64,000 nt of DNA from Ahrensia sp. R2A130 (lineage in GTDB: Bacteria; Pseudomonadota; Alphaproteobacteria; Rhizobiales; Rhizobiaceae). The stretch lies in the NCBI RefSeq assembly GCF_000179775.1, contig NZ_AEEB01000026.1:1-64000 (forward strand), written 5' to 3'. A program made the translations under genes and the position numbers. Each line of letters begins with the position of its first letter. The stretch's first letter is position 1. Under the pieces are notes generated by a model. That model did no database searches and was not told the origin of the DNA. It was given only the letters and a program-made list of their open reading frames with translations. Shown piece by piece: positions 28,001 to 37,008 of this stretch.

Positions 28001-29629
28001 TTACTTCGTCACCTTCCAGTAGCCGGCAGCAGTGATGGCGCCGCCCAGCGTAAGGCCGGAGATGTTGGCCTTTTTGCCGTACTGCTCGATCTGCTGGAAC
28101 ATCACGGCGAAGGGCGCGGTCTTCTGGTGAATGCGCTGCATTTCTTCGTACATGCCACGACGTTTGTCGATGTCTGTTTCGGTAACTGCAGCTTCCACCA
28201 TTCCGTTCAATTCGCCCGGGTCGTAAGCGTTACGCCATGCGAGAAGACCTGTAGCCTTGGCTTCGATAGCGTTGTCCGGGTTGTAGGCGAAGGTGCCTGC
28301 GTTGGTTTGTGGATCGGGATAGTCCGGTCCCCAAGCGCCCAGATAAACGTCGAGTTCGCGGGCGCGGTAGCGGGTGAGAACCTGCTTACCGGTACCGATG
28401 GTGATGTTCACCTTGATACCAGCCTGCGCGAACGTGTTCTGCACGGATTGCGCGATTTCCACACGCTCCTGCGCTTCACGCACACCGATTTCAATTTCGA
28501 ATTCACCGACACCAGCTTCGGCGAGGAGCGCCTTGGCTTTTTCAGGGTCGTAGGAGAACGGCTTGTCGTCGATCTGTCCGAAATAGGTCGATGGCAAGAA
28601 CGACTGGTGAATGACGTATTGGCCCTTCAGGAACGAGTCCTGCATGCCTTTATAATCGATCAGATATTTGATCGCTTCCAGCACCTTCGGGTTCTGCAAT
28701 TCCGGCGCGCGCTGCTGGTTGAAGGACATATACATCAGGCGACCGCGCAGTTCTGACTCCACAGCTATGCCATCTTTGCCGGTGACGGCAGCTACATCTT
28801 CAGGGTTCAAGTTGCGGGCGATATCGATATCGCCACGCTCCAGCTGTAGGCGCTGTGTGGCGGATTCCTGAATGTGCCGCACGATAACGCGCTGCATGGC
28901 AGGTGCGCCGAGGTAGAAGTCCGGGTTGGCTGACATGGTGACAGAATCAGAAGGCTTCCAGCTGTCCAACTTGTAGGCGTATGAACCGGCGGAGTTGGTC
29001 CTCAACCACTCGTTGCCCATATCGCCGTTGGCCTCATTGGCCATCACTGTTTCCTTGTCGACGATAGCGCCGATGGTGGCCGTGAGGCAGTTGAGCACGA
29101 AAGACGTGGCGTATTTTTTGTCGGTGGTGATGGACACCGTGTTGCCGTCAAACGTGATCACATCATCAGCGTTCTCGGCTGTGAAACCGAACTGCGTGAG
29201 AATGAATGCCGGTGTCTTGTCTAGCTTCACCGCACGGCGCAGCGAGAAGGCTGCGTCTTCGGCGCGCACGGGATTGCCGGAAGTGAACTTCATGCCTTCG
29301 CGGATGGTGAAGGTGATGGTTTTGCCGTCTTCGGAGACGGTCCAGCTTTCCGCGATGTCCGGCTGGAAGCCTGCATCGAGATCGGTGGGATCGAAGTTGA
29401 CCAGCTTGCCGTAGATATTCCGGATCACATCTGCACCAGCAAATTCGAAGCTTTCAGCAGGGTCCAGCGTGGTGATGTCATCGATGCGGTTAGCGATCAC
29501 CAACATGTTATCCGGCGTCTGCGCCCAACCCGCATTTAGCGGAACGGTGGCAGCAGAAAGGCCGAGACCGAGCGTCAGGCCCGTCGCGGTGAGCAGCTTG
29601 GTGAAGGTGCGTTTTGTGGTGATCGTCAT
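28001..29629 (-). CDS. Periplasmic substrate-binding protein, family 5 (peptide/nickel type)
   Basis: Periplasmic SBP_bac_5 protein of 542 residues with a signal peptide (about 1-36, ending NAGWAQ). Family features include DDITTLDPAESFEFAGADV, the segment WTVSEDGKTITFTIREGMKF, and GAWGPDYPDPQ, a sequence typical of dipeptide/oligopeptide binders. It is first in the five-gene importer, 92 bases after the dipeptidase gene, with no terminator seen in the gap. Peptides are the likeliest cargo given the adjacent dipeptidase; metal-chelate transport is an alternative for this family. Confidence 0.92.
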   Translation of the reverse strand: MTITTKRTFTKLLTATGLTLGLGLSAATVPLNAGWAQTPDNMLVIANRIDDITTLDPAESFEFAGADVIRNIYGKLVNFDPTDLDAGFQPDIAESWTVSEDGKTITFTIREGMKFTSGNPVRAEDAAFSLRRAVKLDKTPAFILTQFGFTAENADDVITFDGNTVSITTDKKYATSFVLNCLTATIGAIVDKETVMANEANGDMGNEWLRTNSAGSYAYKLDSWKPSDSVTMSANPDFYLGAPAMQRVIVRHIQESATQRLQLERGDIDIARNLNPEDVAAVTGKDGIAVESELRGRLMYMSFNQQRAPELQNPKVLEAIKYLIDYKGMQDSFLKGQYVIHQSFLPSTYFGQIDDKPFSYDPEKAKALLAEAGVGEFEIEIGVREAQERVEIAQSVQNTFAQAGIKVNITIGTGKQVLTRYRARELDVYLGAWGPDYPDPQTNAGTFAYNPDNAIEAKATGLLAWRNAYDPGELNGMVEAAVTETDIDKRRGMYEEMQRIHQKTAPFAVMFQQIEQYGKKANISGLTLGGAITAAGYWKVTK

Positions 29630-29721
29630 GGTGCGTTACCTCGTTTGGTGATTGACCTGCGCGAAGCGTGATACAGATCGGACCAGTTTGGAAGCCCGCC
29701 CGGTGCGTTTATTTCATACCT

Positions 29722-30789
29722 CTATTTCCAAGTGTTCTCTAAGACGCGCATCCAATTGGCATTGCAAAGTTTTTCCATGAGCGCACTATCGTAGCCGTGG
29801 TTTCGCATCGCTTTACGAAGTGGGACAAGCCCGGTCACATCGCCCATCTCTTCAGGAATAAGGGCGCCATCGAAATCCGAACCAAAACCAACGCGGTCTT
29901 CGCCTATCCGTTCGATCAGATGATCGAGATGTTTGAGCAATGTATCCAGTGGCGTGTCGGCAAACTTGCGGCCATCTTCGCGCAGGAAGGAGACCGCAAA
30001 ATTCAAGCCCACCATGCCGTCGCTATCTGCGATGATGCCGAGCTGTTCATCGGTGAGATTACGCGATGATGCACAGATGGCGTGGACATTGGAATGGGTG
30101 GCGACGATGGGCGCATCGGAATGTTTCGCCACGTCGCGAATACCTGCTTCATTCAAATGCGCGCAGTCGATCATGATGCCGCGGGCGTTGCAGTGTTCGA
30201 CGAGGCGAATGCCGTCCTCGGTCAACCCGCTGCCGATATTGCCGTCAGAGGGGTAGCGGAACGGCACGCCTTCACCATAGATCGTCGGGCGGCTCCAGAC
30301 CGGACCGATTGAGCGCAGACCTGCGGTGTACAACACTTCCAACGATGCGAAATCACGGTCGATGGCTTCCGCACCCTCCATGTGAAGGATTGCTGCAATG
30401 ATGCCACTCGCCATGCACGTGCGGATTTCGGAAACTGTGCGGCAGATTTTCAGCGTGCCGGTGCGTTCGAGGTCGAGCAGAATAGCGGTCTGCTCCATGC
30501 AGCATACCAAGGCTTCTGCTTGGTCGAGCATCGGCGGAAGCGGCAGATCGAAACTCGGCTCGCACATAGCGTCGATGCGATCGTCGATGGACAGCACCAT
30601 ATCTCCGACGCTGGGCACGTAGAGAGCGAAAAATCCGCCACCGAAGCCGCCTGCCTTCATACGCGACAGGTCGAGTGCGCCGCTTCTACCTTCGAGAAAT
30701 GACTTCACCGCCCCTGCACGGTCATCGCGATGAAGCTGCAAGAGGATGTCGTTGTGGCCGTCGAAAACAAGGGGAGTGGTGTCGCTCAT
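29722..30789 (-). CDS. Membrane-dipeptidase-family (M19) dipeptidase
   Basis: Zinc-dependent renal-dipeptidase-like enzyme of 355 residues hydrolysing dipeptides, including some with a D-residue. Metal ligands are visible as HND in FDGHNDIL, Glu in HMEGAEAID, and two histidines in IVATHSNVHAI; GFGSDFDG is the conserved C-terminal aspartate motif. No signal peptide is seen, so it is probably cytoplasmic. Its ATG overlaps the stop of sitD by four bases, so it is translated together with the Mn importer, and it precedes the peptide-type importer. Confidence 0.93.
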   Translation of the reverse strand: MSDTTPLVFDGHNDILLQLHRDDRAGAVKSFLEGRSGALDLSRMKAGGFGGGFFALYVPSVGDMVLSIDDRIDAMCEPSFDLPLPPMLDQAEALVCCMEQTAILLDLERTGTLKICRTVSEIRTCMASGIIAAILHMEGAEAIDRDFASLEVLYTAGLRSIGPVWSRPTIYGEGVPFRYPSDGNIGSGLTEDGIRLVEHCNARGIMIDCAHLNEAGIRDVAKHSDAPIVATHSNVHAICASSRNLTDEQLGIIADSDGMVGLNFAVSFLREDGRKFADTPLDTLLKHLDHLIERIGEDRVGFGSDFDGALIPEEMGDVTGLVPLRKAMRNHGYDSALMEKLCNANWMRVLENTWK

Positions 30790-31637
30790 GTCGTGTCCTT
30801 CATCAGCCGGTTGGCGTTTGCAGATGTCTGCAAGCTACGGCGAATGAAGGCTGCGATGAAGATTGCGGTCAAGACCAGAACCACGGTGGGGGCGGAGGCA
30901 GCATCGAGGAAGAAGCTGGCATAGATGCCGGTGAGCATCGAAAACAGACACACCGCAACCGACACGACCAACATCCAACCAAAGCTGCGCACCAGAAGGA
31001 AGGCGATTGCTCCCGGCGTAACCAAAAGCGCGACTGCGAGGATGAGACCGACCGAAGCGAGTGTCGCGACGATGGTGAGCGACAGAATTGCCAGCAGCCC
31101 GTAATGCAGCCAGCCGGTGCGAAGGCCCGACGCTTGCGCCTGCGCAGGGTCGAAAGCGTGGAGCAAAAAGTCACGCCATTTGAGCAGCAGCACGGCGCAA
31201 ACGCCCGCACCGATAATGCCCGCCGTCCAAAGTTCATCGCTCGAAATTCCCAGCATGTTACCGAACAGAATGTGATCGAGATGGGCGTCTGACGGGAAGG
31301 CGACGAAAAGTACGATGCCAAGCGCGAACATGCCGGAGAACACGACGCCCATGACCGTGTCCTGTTTCACGCGGCTGTTGGTGGACAGATAGCCGGTGAG
31401 CAACGCGCAGCCCATGCCAGCGACGAAGGCTCCGATCACCAGTGGAATATTCAACAAATAGGCCAGCACGACGCCGGGTAGGATGGCGTGGCTGACAGCG
31501 TCCCCCATCAACGCCCAACCCTTCAACACGAGGTAGCAGGACAGCAGCGCGGTGGGCGGTGCAATCAACAGCGCGATGAAGAACGCCTTCTGCATGAAGG
31601 GGAACTGGAAGGGCAGAAGCAGCGTGTCGAGGTTCAT
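30786..31637 (-). CDS. sitD: Mn/Fe ABC importer permease SitD
   Basis: ABC-3-family inner-membrane permease of 283 residues with about eight helices. It includes PPTALLSCYLVLKGWALMGDAVSHAILPG (split over two helices), whose GDAVSHA motif is conserved in metal importers. It starts at an ATGA overlap with sitC and ends with an ATGA overlap into the dipeptidase gene. Pairs with SitC as a heterodimer. Confidence 0.93.
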   Translation of the reverse strand: MNLDTLLLPFQFPFMQKAFFIALLIAPPTALLSCYLVLKGWALMGDAVSHAILPGVVLAYLLNIPLVIGAFVAGMGCALLTGYLSTNSRVKQDTVMGVVFSGMFALGIVLFVAFPSDAHLDHILFGNMLGISSDELWTAGIIGAGVCAVLLLKWRDFLLHAFDPAQAQASGLRTGWLHYGLLAILSLTIVATLASVGLILAVALLVTPGAIAFLLVRSFGWMLVVSVAVCLFSMLTGIYASFFLDAASAPTVVLVLTAIFIAAFIRRSLQTSANANRLMKDTT

Positions 31638-32500
31638 GTCGCGTCTCCTACGGGGAGCAGCGCTGCGCGCGCTTTGGCCCGTGCTGCCAGCAAGCCATGC
31701 TTGGGGGCGAATACGAATGCGACAAGGAAGATTGCGGTTTGCAGCAACACGATGATACCGCCGGTGGCACCGTCCAGAAAGAAGCTGACATAGGCACCAA
31801 CGAAACTCGTCATAGCGCCCATGGCGACGGAGACGATCAGCAGACGCGGAAAACGGTCACACAGCAGGTAGGCCGTCGCACCCGGCGTCACCACCATTGC
31901 GACAACGAGAAACGCACCGACCGTCTGCATCGCAGCCACAACGCAGGCGGATAGTAGAACGAAGAACACGGCCTTCAGAATATCGGGACGCAGGCCGATA
32001 GAACGGGCGTGGTTCTCATCGAAAAACGCGACCAGCAGATCTTTCCATTTGGCCAACAAGATCGCCAGCGACACCGTGGAAATGATGACAAGCTGCAATG
32101 TGTCTGACGGTGTGATCGCCAAAATGTTGCCCATGGTGATGGTCTGCACCGAAACCGAAATCGGATTGATGGACACCATGAACAGCCCTAACCCGAAGAA
32201 CGACGTGAAGATGATGCCGATGATGACATCCACTTTCAGACCCGACCGGCCGGACAGGAAAAGCATCGCACCTGCGGCCAGCCCACCGGACAGGAAAGCA
32301 CCGAACGCGAAAGGCAGACCGAGCAAATAAGCACCCGCGACACCCGGCACGACGGAGTGGGCCAGCGCGTCACCGATGAGCGACCAGCCCTTGAGCATCA
32401 GATAAGCGGACAGGAAGGCGCAGACGCCACCGACCAGCGCCGACACCCACATGGCATTGACCATGTAGCTGTAGCCAAAGGGGTCGAGCAGCACGCTCAC
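31634..32500 (-). CDS. sitC: Mn/Fe ABC importer permease SitC
   Basis: ABC-3-family permease of 288 residues with eight or nine predicted helices and the conserved [18 protein letters not shown] region. It starts at a GTG overlapping the sitB stop (GTGA) and overlaps sitD by ATGA. It resembles SitD throughout, as expected for paralogous permeases forming one channel. Confidence 0.93.
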   Translation of the reverse strand: MSVLLDPFGYSYMVNAMWVSALVGGVCAFLSAYLMLKGWSLIGDALAHSVVPGVAGAYLLGLPFAFGAFLSGGLAAGAMLFLSGRSGLKVDVIIGIIFTSFFGLGLFMVSINPISVSVQTITMGNILAITPSDTLQLVIISTVSLAILLAKWKDLLVAFFDENHARSIGLRPDILKAVFFVLLSACVVAAMQTVGAFLVVAMVVTPGATAYLLCDRFPRLLIVSVAMGAMTSFVGAYVSFFLDGATGGIIVLLQTAIFLVAFVFAPKHGLLAARAKARAALLPVGDAT

Positions 32501-33378
32501 TTGTGGTCATCGCCATAAACGACGAATGGTTTTTCATCATCGGTAATGATGCGGATTTCGCGGGCGTCATCATCATCGTGGAGGTCTGTTCCGCCAAGCG
32601 TGAAGTGTCGCAACACGCCACCGAATGCGAGTTCGAGATTGTCGTGGGTGAAAATCTCGGGCGTCGGGCCGTAGGCGATGACCGTGCCTTTCACGAGCAC
32701 GGTGCGGTCGCAGAATTCCGGTACGGAACCAAGATTGTGGGTGGCGACCAGCATCACACGGCCTTCGTCGCGCAGCTCTCGAAGCAAGTCGATGATTTGG
32801 TCTTCGGTCTTCACGTCGACGCCCGTAAAAGGTTCGTCCAGCAGGATCACCTGCCCCTCTTGCGCCAGAGCGCGTGCAAGAAAAACGCGCTTACGCTGGC
32901 CACCAGACAGTTCACCGATCTGGCGTTCCTTGAAGTCCGACATGCCAACGCGCACGAGCGCCTCATCGACGGCAGCGTGATCTGCGGCAGACGCGCGGCG
33001 CAGAAAGCCCATATGGCCGTAGCGGCCCATCATCACCACATCTTCCACCAGCACGGGGAAGGCCCAATCGACCTCTTCAGACTGGGGTACGTAGGCCACG
33101 AGATTTTCGCGCAATGCCTCGCGGACAGTTCTGCCGAGCAGGCGAATTTCACCGGCAGCGGCGGGCACGAAACCCATGATTGCTTTGAACAATGTCGACT
33201 TGCCTGCACCGTTCACACCCACCAGCGCGGTGATGGTGCCACGCGGAATGTCAAAGCTCGCGTCGCGCAGTGCCGTGTGGCCGTTGCGATAGGTGACAGT
33301 GACGCCGGTCGCTTCGATGCCATTGGTTACAAGACCGGGGGTCGCAACGCCGGGTGCGGCTTTCTCTGTCAGGCTCAC
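32497..33378 (-). CDS. sitB: Mn/Fe ABC importer ATPase SitB
   Basis: ATPase of 293 residues with Walker [10 protein letters not shown], signature LSGGQRKR and Walker [12 protein letters not shown], all typical of manganese/iron/zinc importers. A C-terminal tail of about 45 residues after the ATPase core is rich in aspartate and histidine (LHDDDDA), which might bind metal; this is only an observation. It starts at a GTG overlapping the sitA stop (GTGA). Confidence 0.93.
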   Translation of the reverse strand: MSLTEKAAPGVATPGLVTNGIEATGVTVTYRNGHTALRDASFDIPRGTITALVGVNGAGKSTLFKAIMGFVPAAAGEIRLLGRTVREALRENLVAYVPQSEEVDWAFPVLVEDVVMMGRYGHMGFLRRASAADHAAVDEALVRVGMSDFKERQIGELSGGQRKRVFLARALAQEGQVILLDEPFTGVDVKTEDQIIDLLRELRDEGRVMLVATHNLGSVPEFCDRTVLVKGTVIAYGPTPEIFTHDNLELAFGGVLRHFTLGGTDLHDDDDAREIRIITDDEKPFVVYGDDHK

Positions 33379-34298
33379 TTTGCGGCCAAACCATCGGCAA
33401 CCGTGGTGGCCGTTACGCGCAACAGGTCGAGATAGGTCGGCACGGGCCCACCTGCTTCGCTCAACGAGTCCACATACAATTCGCCGCCATAAGCTGCGCC
33501 TGTTTCGCGCGCCACCTGTTTGGCGGGGTCGGTGTTCACGGTGCTTTCGCAGAACACGACCGGAATTTCGTTTTCCTTCACAGCATCGATCACCCGGCGC
33601 ACTTGCTGCGGCGTGCCAACAGCGTCAGCATTCATCGGCCACAGATAGAGTTCACGCAGGCCGAAATCGCGGGCGAGATAGCTGAACGCGCCTTCACACG
33701 ACACCAGCCAGCGCTTGTCTTCGGGAATGGCAGCCAAGCGCTCGCGCAATGGCGCGATGGTGGCTTCGATCTTGGCTTTGTAGGCTTCGGCATTGGCCGC
33801 ATAGACCGCTGCATTGTCGGGGTCGTGTTTGGAGAAAGCGTCGCGAATGTTGTCGATATAGATGAGTGCCGCTTTTGGCCCGATCCAGGCATGTGGGTTG
33901 GCCTTGCCCTCATAAGCGCCTTCTGCAATCGAAATCGGCTCGATACCGTCGCTCACTGTGGCAGATGGAACGTCGCCGAGATTGCTGAGGAATTGCTCGA
34001 ACCACAGTTCAAGATTGAGGCCATTCCACAAAATCAGATCGGCTGAAGATGCGCGCACCAGATCACCCGGCGTTGGCGAATAGCCATGAATTTCTGCGCC
34101 CGGTTTGGTGACCGACACCACATCCGCTGCATCGCCAGCAACATTCTGCGCCATGTCGGCGATGACCGTGAAGGTCGTGACGACCTTCATCTTATCGGCC
34201 GAATGCGCAGCATGTGACATAATCAGACCGACAGAGGTCAAAAAAAGTACCGCTAGTAAACGTGCAGATTGTCTAAATCTTATGACCGTGAAGGACAT
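33375..34298 (-). CDS. sitA: Mn/Fe ABC importer substrate-binding protein SitA
   Basis: Periplasmic cluster A-I binding protein of 307 residues with a signal peptide ending around AHSA. The four metal ligands expected for the Mn/Fe (PsaA/SitA) type are in place: His71 (HGYSPTPGD), His136 (NPHAWIG), Glu202 (SCEGAF) and Asp277 (YVDSLS); a zinc-type ZnuA would have three histidines and a His-rich loop, absent here. The start at MSFTV is preferred because the next upstream ATG would lie inside the second operator. First gene of sitABCD-dipeptidase. Confidence 0.94.
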   Translation of the reverse strand: MSFTVIRFRQSARLLAVLFLTSVGLIMSHAAHSADKMKVVTTFTVIADMAQNVAGDAADVVSVTKPGAEIHGYSPTPGDLVRASSADLILWNGLNLELWFEQFLSNLGDVPSATVSDGIEPISIAEGAYEGKANPHAWIGPKAALIYIDNIRDAFSKHDPDNAAVYAANAEAYKAKIEATIAPLRERLAAIPEDKRWLVSCEGAFSYLARDFGLRELYLWPMNADAVGTPQQVRRVIDAVKENEIPVVFCESTVNTDPAKQVARETGAAYGGELYVDSLSEAGGPVPTYLDLLRVTATTVADGLAAK

Positions 34299-34312
34299 GC
34301 CGTGAACCACTT

Positions 34313-34331
34313 GTTGCGAATGATTGGCAAC
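34313..34331. promoter_or_regulatory. Mur/Fur-like operator, proximal copy
   Basis: The 19-base sequence GTTGCGAATGATTGGCAAC is a palindrome around a central base with one mismatched pair. It has the TTGC-N-AAT-N-ATT-N-GCAA form known for alphaproteobacterial Mur/Fur sites. It begins 15 bases before the sitA start (on the minus strand), where a bound repressor would block transcription when Mn (or Fe) is plentiful. The regulator gene is not in the window. Confidence 0.75.
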
Positions 34332-34340
34332 AATGAGCCA

Positions 34341-34359
34341 GTTGCGAATGATTAGCAAG
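34341..34359. promoter_or_regulatory. Mur/Fur-like operator, distal copy
   Basis: GTTGCGAATGATTAGCAAG repeats the proximal operator with three differences in 19 bases, and its start is exactly 28 bases away. Both copies are in the same orientation, so a dimer on each would bind nearly the same face of the helix about 2.7 turns apart. Two tandem operators at sit promoters fit the double Mur-responsive sites described in rhizobia. Confidence 0.72.
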
Positions 34360-34490
34360 TAGCTCTACCCTGCGCCCTCCTGCCGTGTGCCAAACAGCCA
34401 TTTCGCGAACCAAGAGCGACAAAACTTACATGAACGGTTTCTTTAACTTAGCAGCATAATCTGTCGCTTCATGACTGGGAGTGGCGGGCC

Positions 34491-36473
34491 ATGTTGGCGG
34501 AACAAAAAAACGGGCTGAGTGCTCACCTTAGGTGTGTTGAACAGGCGCATGCTGTCACGAGTATGTTTCAGAATTCGGATATCGGCGTTGCCGTTTTCGA
34601 CGAAAATCTGCTGCTCATTTCTTCCAACCCGACATTCCGGGACTATCGCAGACTTGGCGATGATCAGGCGGGCGCGGGCGTGTCAATGCGCTCCATCATC
34701 GAGGCCACTTTAACGAACATGTCTGTTCCGGCAGCCAACCAGCATGCCATTATCACTACTGATCTGGCACGTTTGGCATCGAACAGAACAGATCGCATAG
34801 ATTTTGATACAGGCTCCGGCGAGTTTGCCCGTATCACCCGTGACACACGGCCCAACGGCATGGTCGTCGAAACTATCGAGATGCCGTCTAAAGAAAAGCC
34901 GCAGGCAACAGATGGCTACGCAGGCGCGCATGGCACCAGCGGCATAAGCCAGCGAAAGTTGATGGCCGCCCTTGAAAACATGCCGGATGGCTTTGCCGTG
35001 TTCGATTCATCGGGCGTTCTGATGGCGTTCAACCAACGATATCTCGATATGTCGCCGCACATCGCTTCACATATTAAAGTTGGTGTGCAGCACGAGGATA
35101 TTATTCGTGCGGTTCACCGTTCTGGCGCGGTGCAGCTTGATCATATTGATGAAGAAGAATTCGTTGAATTTGCTACGCGCCAACGTCTTTCTCCCGGAGA
35201 TCCGACGCATGACCTTTTGAAGGACGGGCGCTGGATACGCTTTGCGGCACGATTGATGTCTGACAACAGCACCATTTTTACGTTGTCCGATATTACTGAA
35301 TCGAAGGCGCAGGAGGAGCGCGTCATCGCCAGCGATGCAGCTCTGCTGCGACGCACTCGCCAGATGGAGCAGTCACTGGAGGCAATGCCCACCGGCGTAA
35401 TAATGTTCAACGGCGAACAGCGTATGGTGACATGCAACACGGCCTACCGTGAAATGCTGGGCTTTCCCGCATCGCTTCTCAAGCCCGGCGTGGCACGTGA
35501 AACCTTGATTGAGAATACCAAGACACTTGGTCTGTTTGACGAAAAACGGATGGAAGAGAGCCACAACGCCTACAACAGCAGCCTCAATCGTACTGATCAT
35601 CATTCCTTTAGATACTACATGGCCGATGGCCGCGTTATTCAGGTCCATTTCACACCGATGTCGGACGGTGGCTCCATCGTCTTGTTTTTTGACATAACAG
35701 CGGAACTGGAAGTACAGGCCAGCCTCGCCAGCTACAGCAGACGGCTGGAACGCTCCAACGCTGAACTGCAAAATTTTGCTTATGTGGCGTCCCACGATCT
35801 GCAGGAACCGCTACGCAAGATCGAAGCTTTCGGCGACAGGCTATTGACCAAGCATGGCGAACACCTGCCCGAAGGCGGACAGCATTATCTGGACCGTATC
35901 AATGATGCGGCCGGGCGAATGCGCCAACTCATCAACGACCTGCTGGCCTTCTCGCGGGTGTCTTCCAAGGAGCGTAAGCTGGAAGAGATCGACCTGTCGG
36001 CTATCGTGGCTGGCGTCGTAAGCGACCTGCAAGTGCGAATTGAAGAAACCGGAGCGTCTGTTGACGTTACCGCCTTGCCGACCATCGAAGGTGATCCCAC
36101 CCAGATGCGCCAGCTGATGCAAAACCTCATTAGTAACGCGCTTAAGTTCACCCGCGAAGATGTGACGCCGGTTGTGTCAATTACTGCGTCCACGCAGGGC
36201 GGAGTTGATGAAACCGGAATGCCGGTACGAACCTGCACACTTGTTTTCAGCGATAATGGCATTGGGTTCGAGAACCGCTTTGCTGAACAGATTTTTACGA
36301 TCTTCCAGCGTCTTCACGGACGTTCGGAATATGCCGGTACCGGCATCGGTTTGACCACCTGCCGCAAGATCGCCGAACGCCATCATGGCACCATTTCTGC
36401 ACAGGGCGAGATTGGAGAAGGCGCGACCTTCACCGTGACCATGCCGCTCAAGCAGCCGAAAGAGGAGGACTGA
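34491..36473 (+). CDS. PAS-domain histidine kinase
   Basis: Soluble sensor kinase of 660 residues with no membrane segment. Three PAS-7-like modules are visible, at about 25-130, 155-270 and 293-405, each with a FxVFD/MFN-type core. A short coiled coil then leads to the H-box NFAYVASHDLQEPLRK with His435, of the bacteriophytochrome/Cph1 type. The ATPase domain has NLISNALKFT, FSDNGIGF and YAGTGIGL. No chromophore domain is present. It is followed after 3 bases by an Rcp1-like response regulator, its obvious partner. The signal is probably cytoplasmic redox or a small ligand but is not identifiable. Confidence 0.92.
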   Translation: MLAEQKNGLSAHLRCVEQAHAVTSMFQNSDIGVAVFDENLLLISSNPTFRDYRRLGDDQAGAGVSMRSIIEATLTNMSVPAANQHAIITTDLARLASNRTDRIDFDTGSGEFARITRDTRPNGMVVETIEMPSKEKPQATDGYAGAHGTSGISQRKLMAALENMPDGFAVFDSSGVLMAFNQRYLDMSPHIASHIKVGVQHEDIIRAVHRSGAVQLDHIDEEEFVEFATRQRLSPGDPTHDLLKDGRWIRFAARLMSDNSTIFTLSDITESKAQEERVIASDAALLRRTRQMEQSLEAMPTGVIMFNGEQRMVTCNTAYREMLGFPASLLKPGVARETLIENTKTLGLFDEKRMEESHNAYNSSLNRTDHHSFRYYMADGRVIQVHFTPMSDGGSIVLFFDITAELEVQASLASYSRRLERSNAELQNFAYVASHDLQEPLRKIEAFGDRLLTKHGEHLPEGGQHYLDRINDAAGRMRQLINDLLAFSRVSSKERKLEEIDLSAIVAGVVSDLQVRIEETGASVDVTALPTIEGDPTQMRQLMQNLISNALKFTREDVTPVVSITASTQGGVDETGMPVRTCTLVFSDNGIGFENRFAEQIFTIFQRLHGRSEYAGTGIGLTTCRKIAERHHGTISAQGEIGEGATFTVTMPLKQPKEED

Positions 36474-36476
36474 TTG

Positions 36477-36926
36477 ATGTCCCGCAACAAACCTATTTCA
36501 ATTCTTGTCGCAGATGATGACGCAGACGACCGTCTGATGATCGGTGAGGCTTTTGAAGAAGCCATGCTGAAAAATCCGGTCGCCTTCGTGAAGGACGGCA
36601 TCGAGCTGTTGGAATATCTGCGTAACGAAAACGGGTTTTCAGATGTAGAAGCGCACCCAACCCCAGGGATCATTCTGCTCGATCTCAACATGCCGCGCAT
36701 GGATGGTCGAACCGCACTGGAAGAAATCCGTAAGGATCCTGTTCTAAAACGTATTCCGGTGGTGGTTCTGACAACCTCGCAAGCTGAAGAAGACATTCTT
36801 CGCACCTACGATCTTGGGGTGAATTCCTTCATCACAAAGCCGGTGACGTTCGATGGTCTTGTTCAGGTTGTGCAGGTTTTGAATCGTTATTGGATCGAAA
36901 TAGTGGCCCTTCCAGAGGTTGCCTGA
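36477..36926 (+). CDS. Rcp1-like single-domain response regulator
   Basis: A 149-residue receiver-only protein with acidic cluster DDDADD (13-18), phospho-acceptor Asp69 in LLDLNMP, VLTTS for the conserved threonine/serine, and Lys in ITKPVTF. The longer alpha4-beta5 region and DLNMPRMDG motif are those of the Rcp1 family that pairs with phytochrome-like kinases. ATG 36477 lies behind GAGGAGGA, which overlaps the end of the kinase gene. It has no output domain; it may relay phosphate or compete with the receiver of the following REC-GGDEF-EAL protein. Confidence 0.92.
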   Translation: MSRNKPISILVADDDADDRLMIGEAFEEAMLKNPVAFVKDGIELLEYLRNENGFSDVEAHPTPGIILLDLNMPRMDGRTALEEIRKDPVLKRIPVVVLTTSQAEEDILRTYDLGVNSFITKPVTFDGLVQVVQVLNRYWIEIVALPEVA

Positions 36927-36941
36927 GGAAGAAAATATTCG

Positions 36942-36992
36942 CGGAGAAGCTTGCTAGGGGCAGGCATCCCCACAATGAAAGCAAATTCTCCG
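36942..36992 (+). promoter_or_regulatory. Nested stem-loop leader before the REC-GGDEF-EAL gene
   Basis: Three nested helices can form: CGGAGAA (36942-36948) with TTCTCCG (36986-36992), TTGCT (36951-36955) with AGCAA (36980-36984), and GGGG (36957-36960) with CCCC (36968-36971). The ribosome site GGAGGGG starts 4 bases later, before a TTG start. There is no T run, so it is not an ordinary terminator; a translational control or mRNA processing element is possible. Confidence 0.5.
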
Positions 36993-37008
36993 GGCGGAGG
37001 GGACACAA

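Noticed and set aside
34415-34468. AGCGACA...TGTCGCT inverted repeat before the PAS kinase gene
   Set aside because: Seven-base arms separated by 40 bases, with no supporting structure; not distinguishable from chance.
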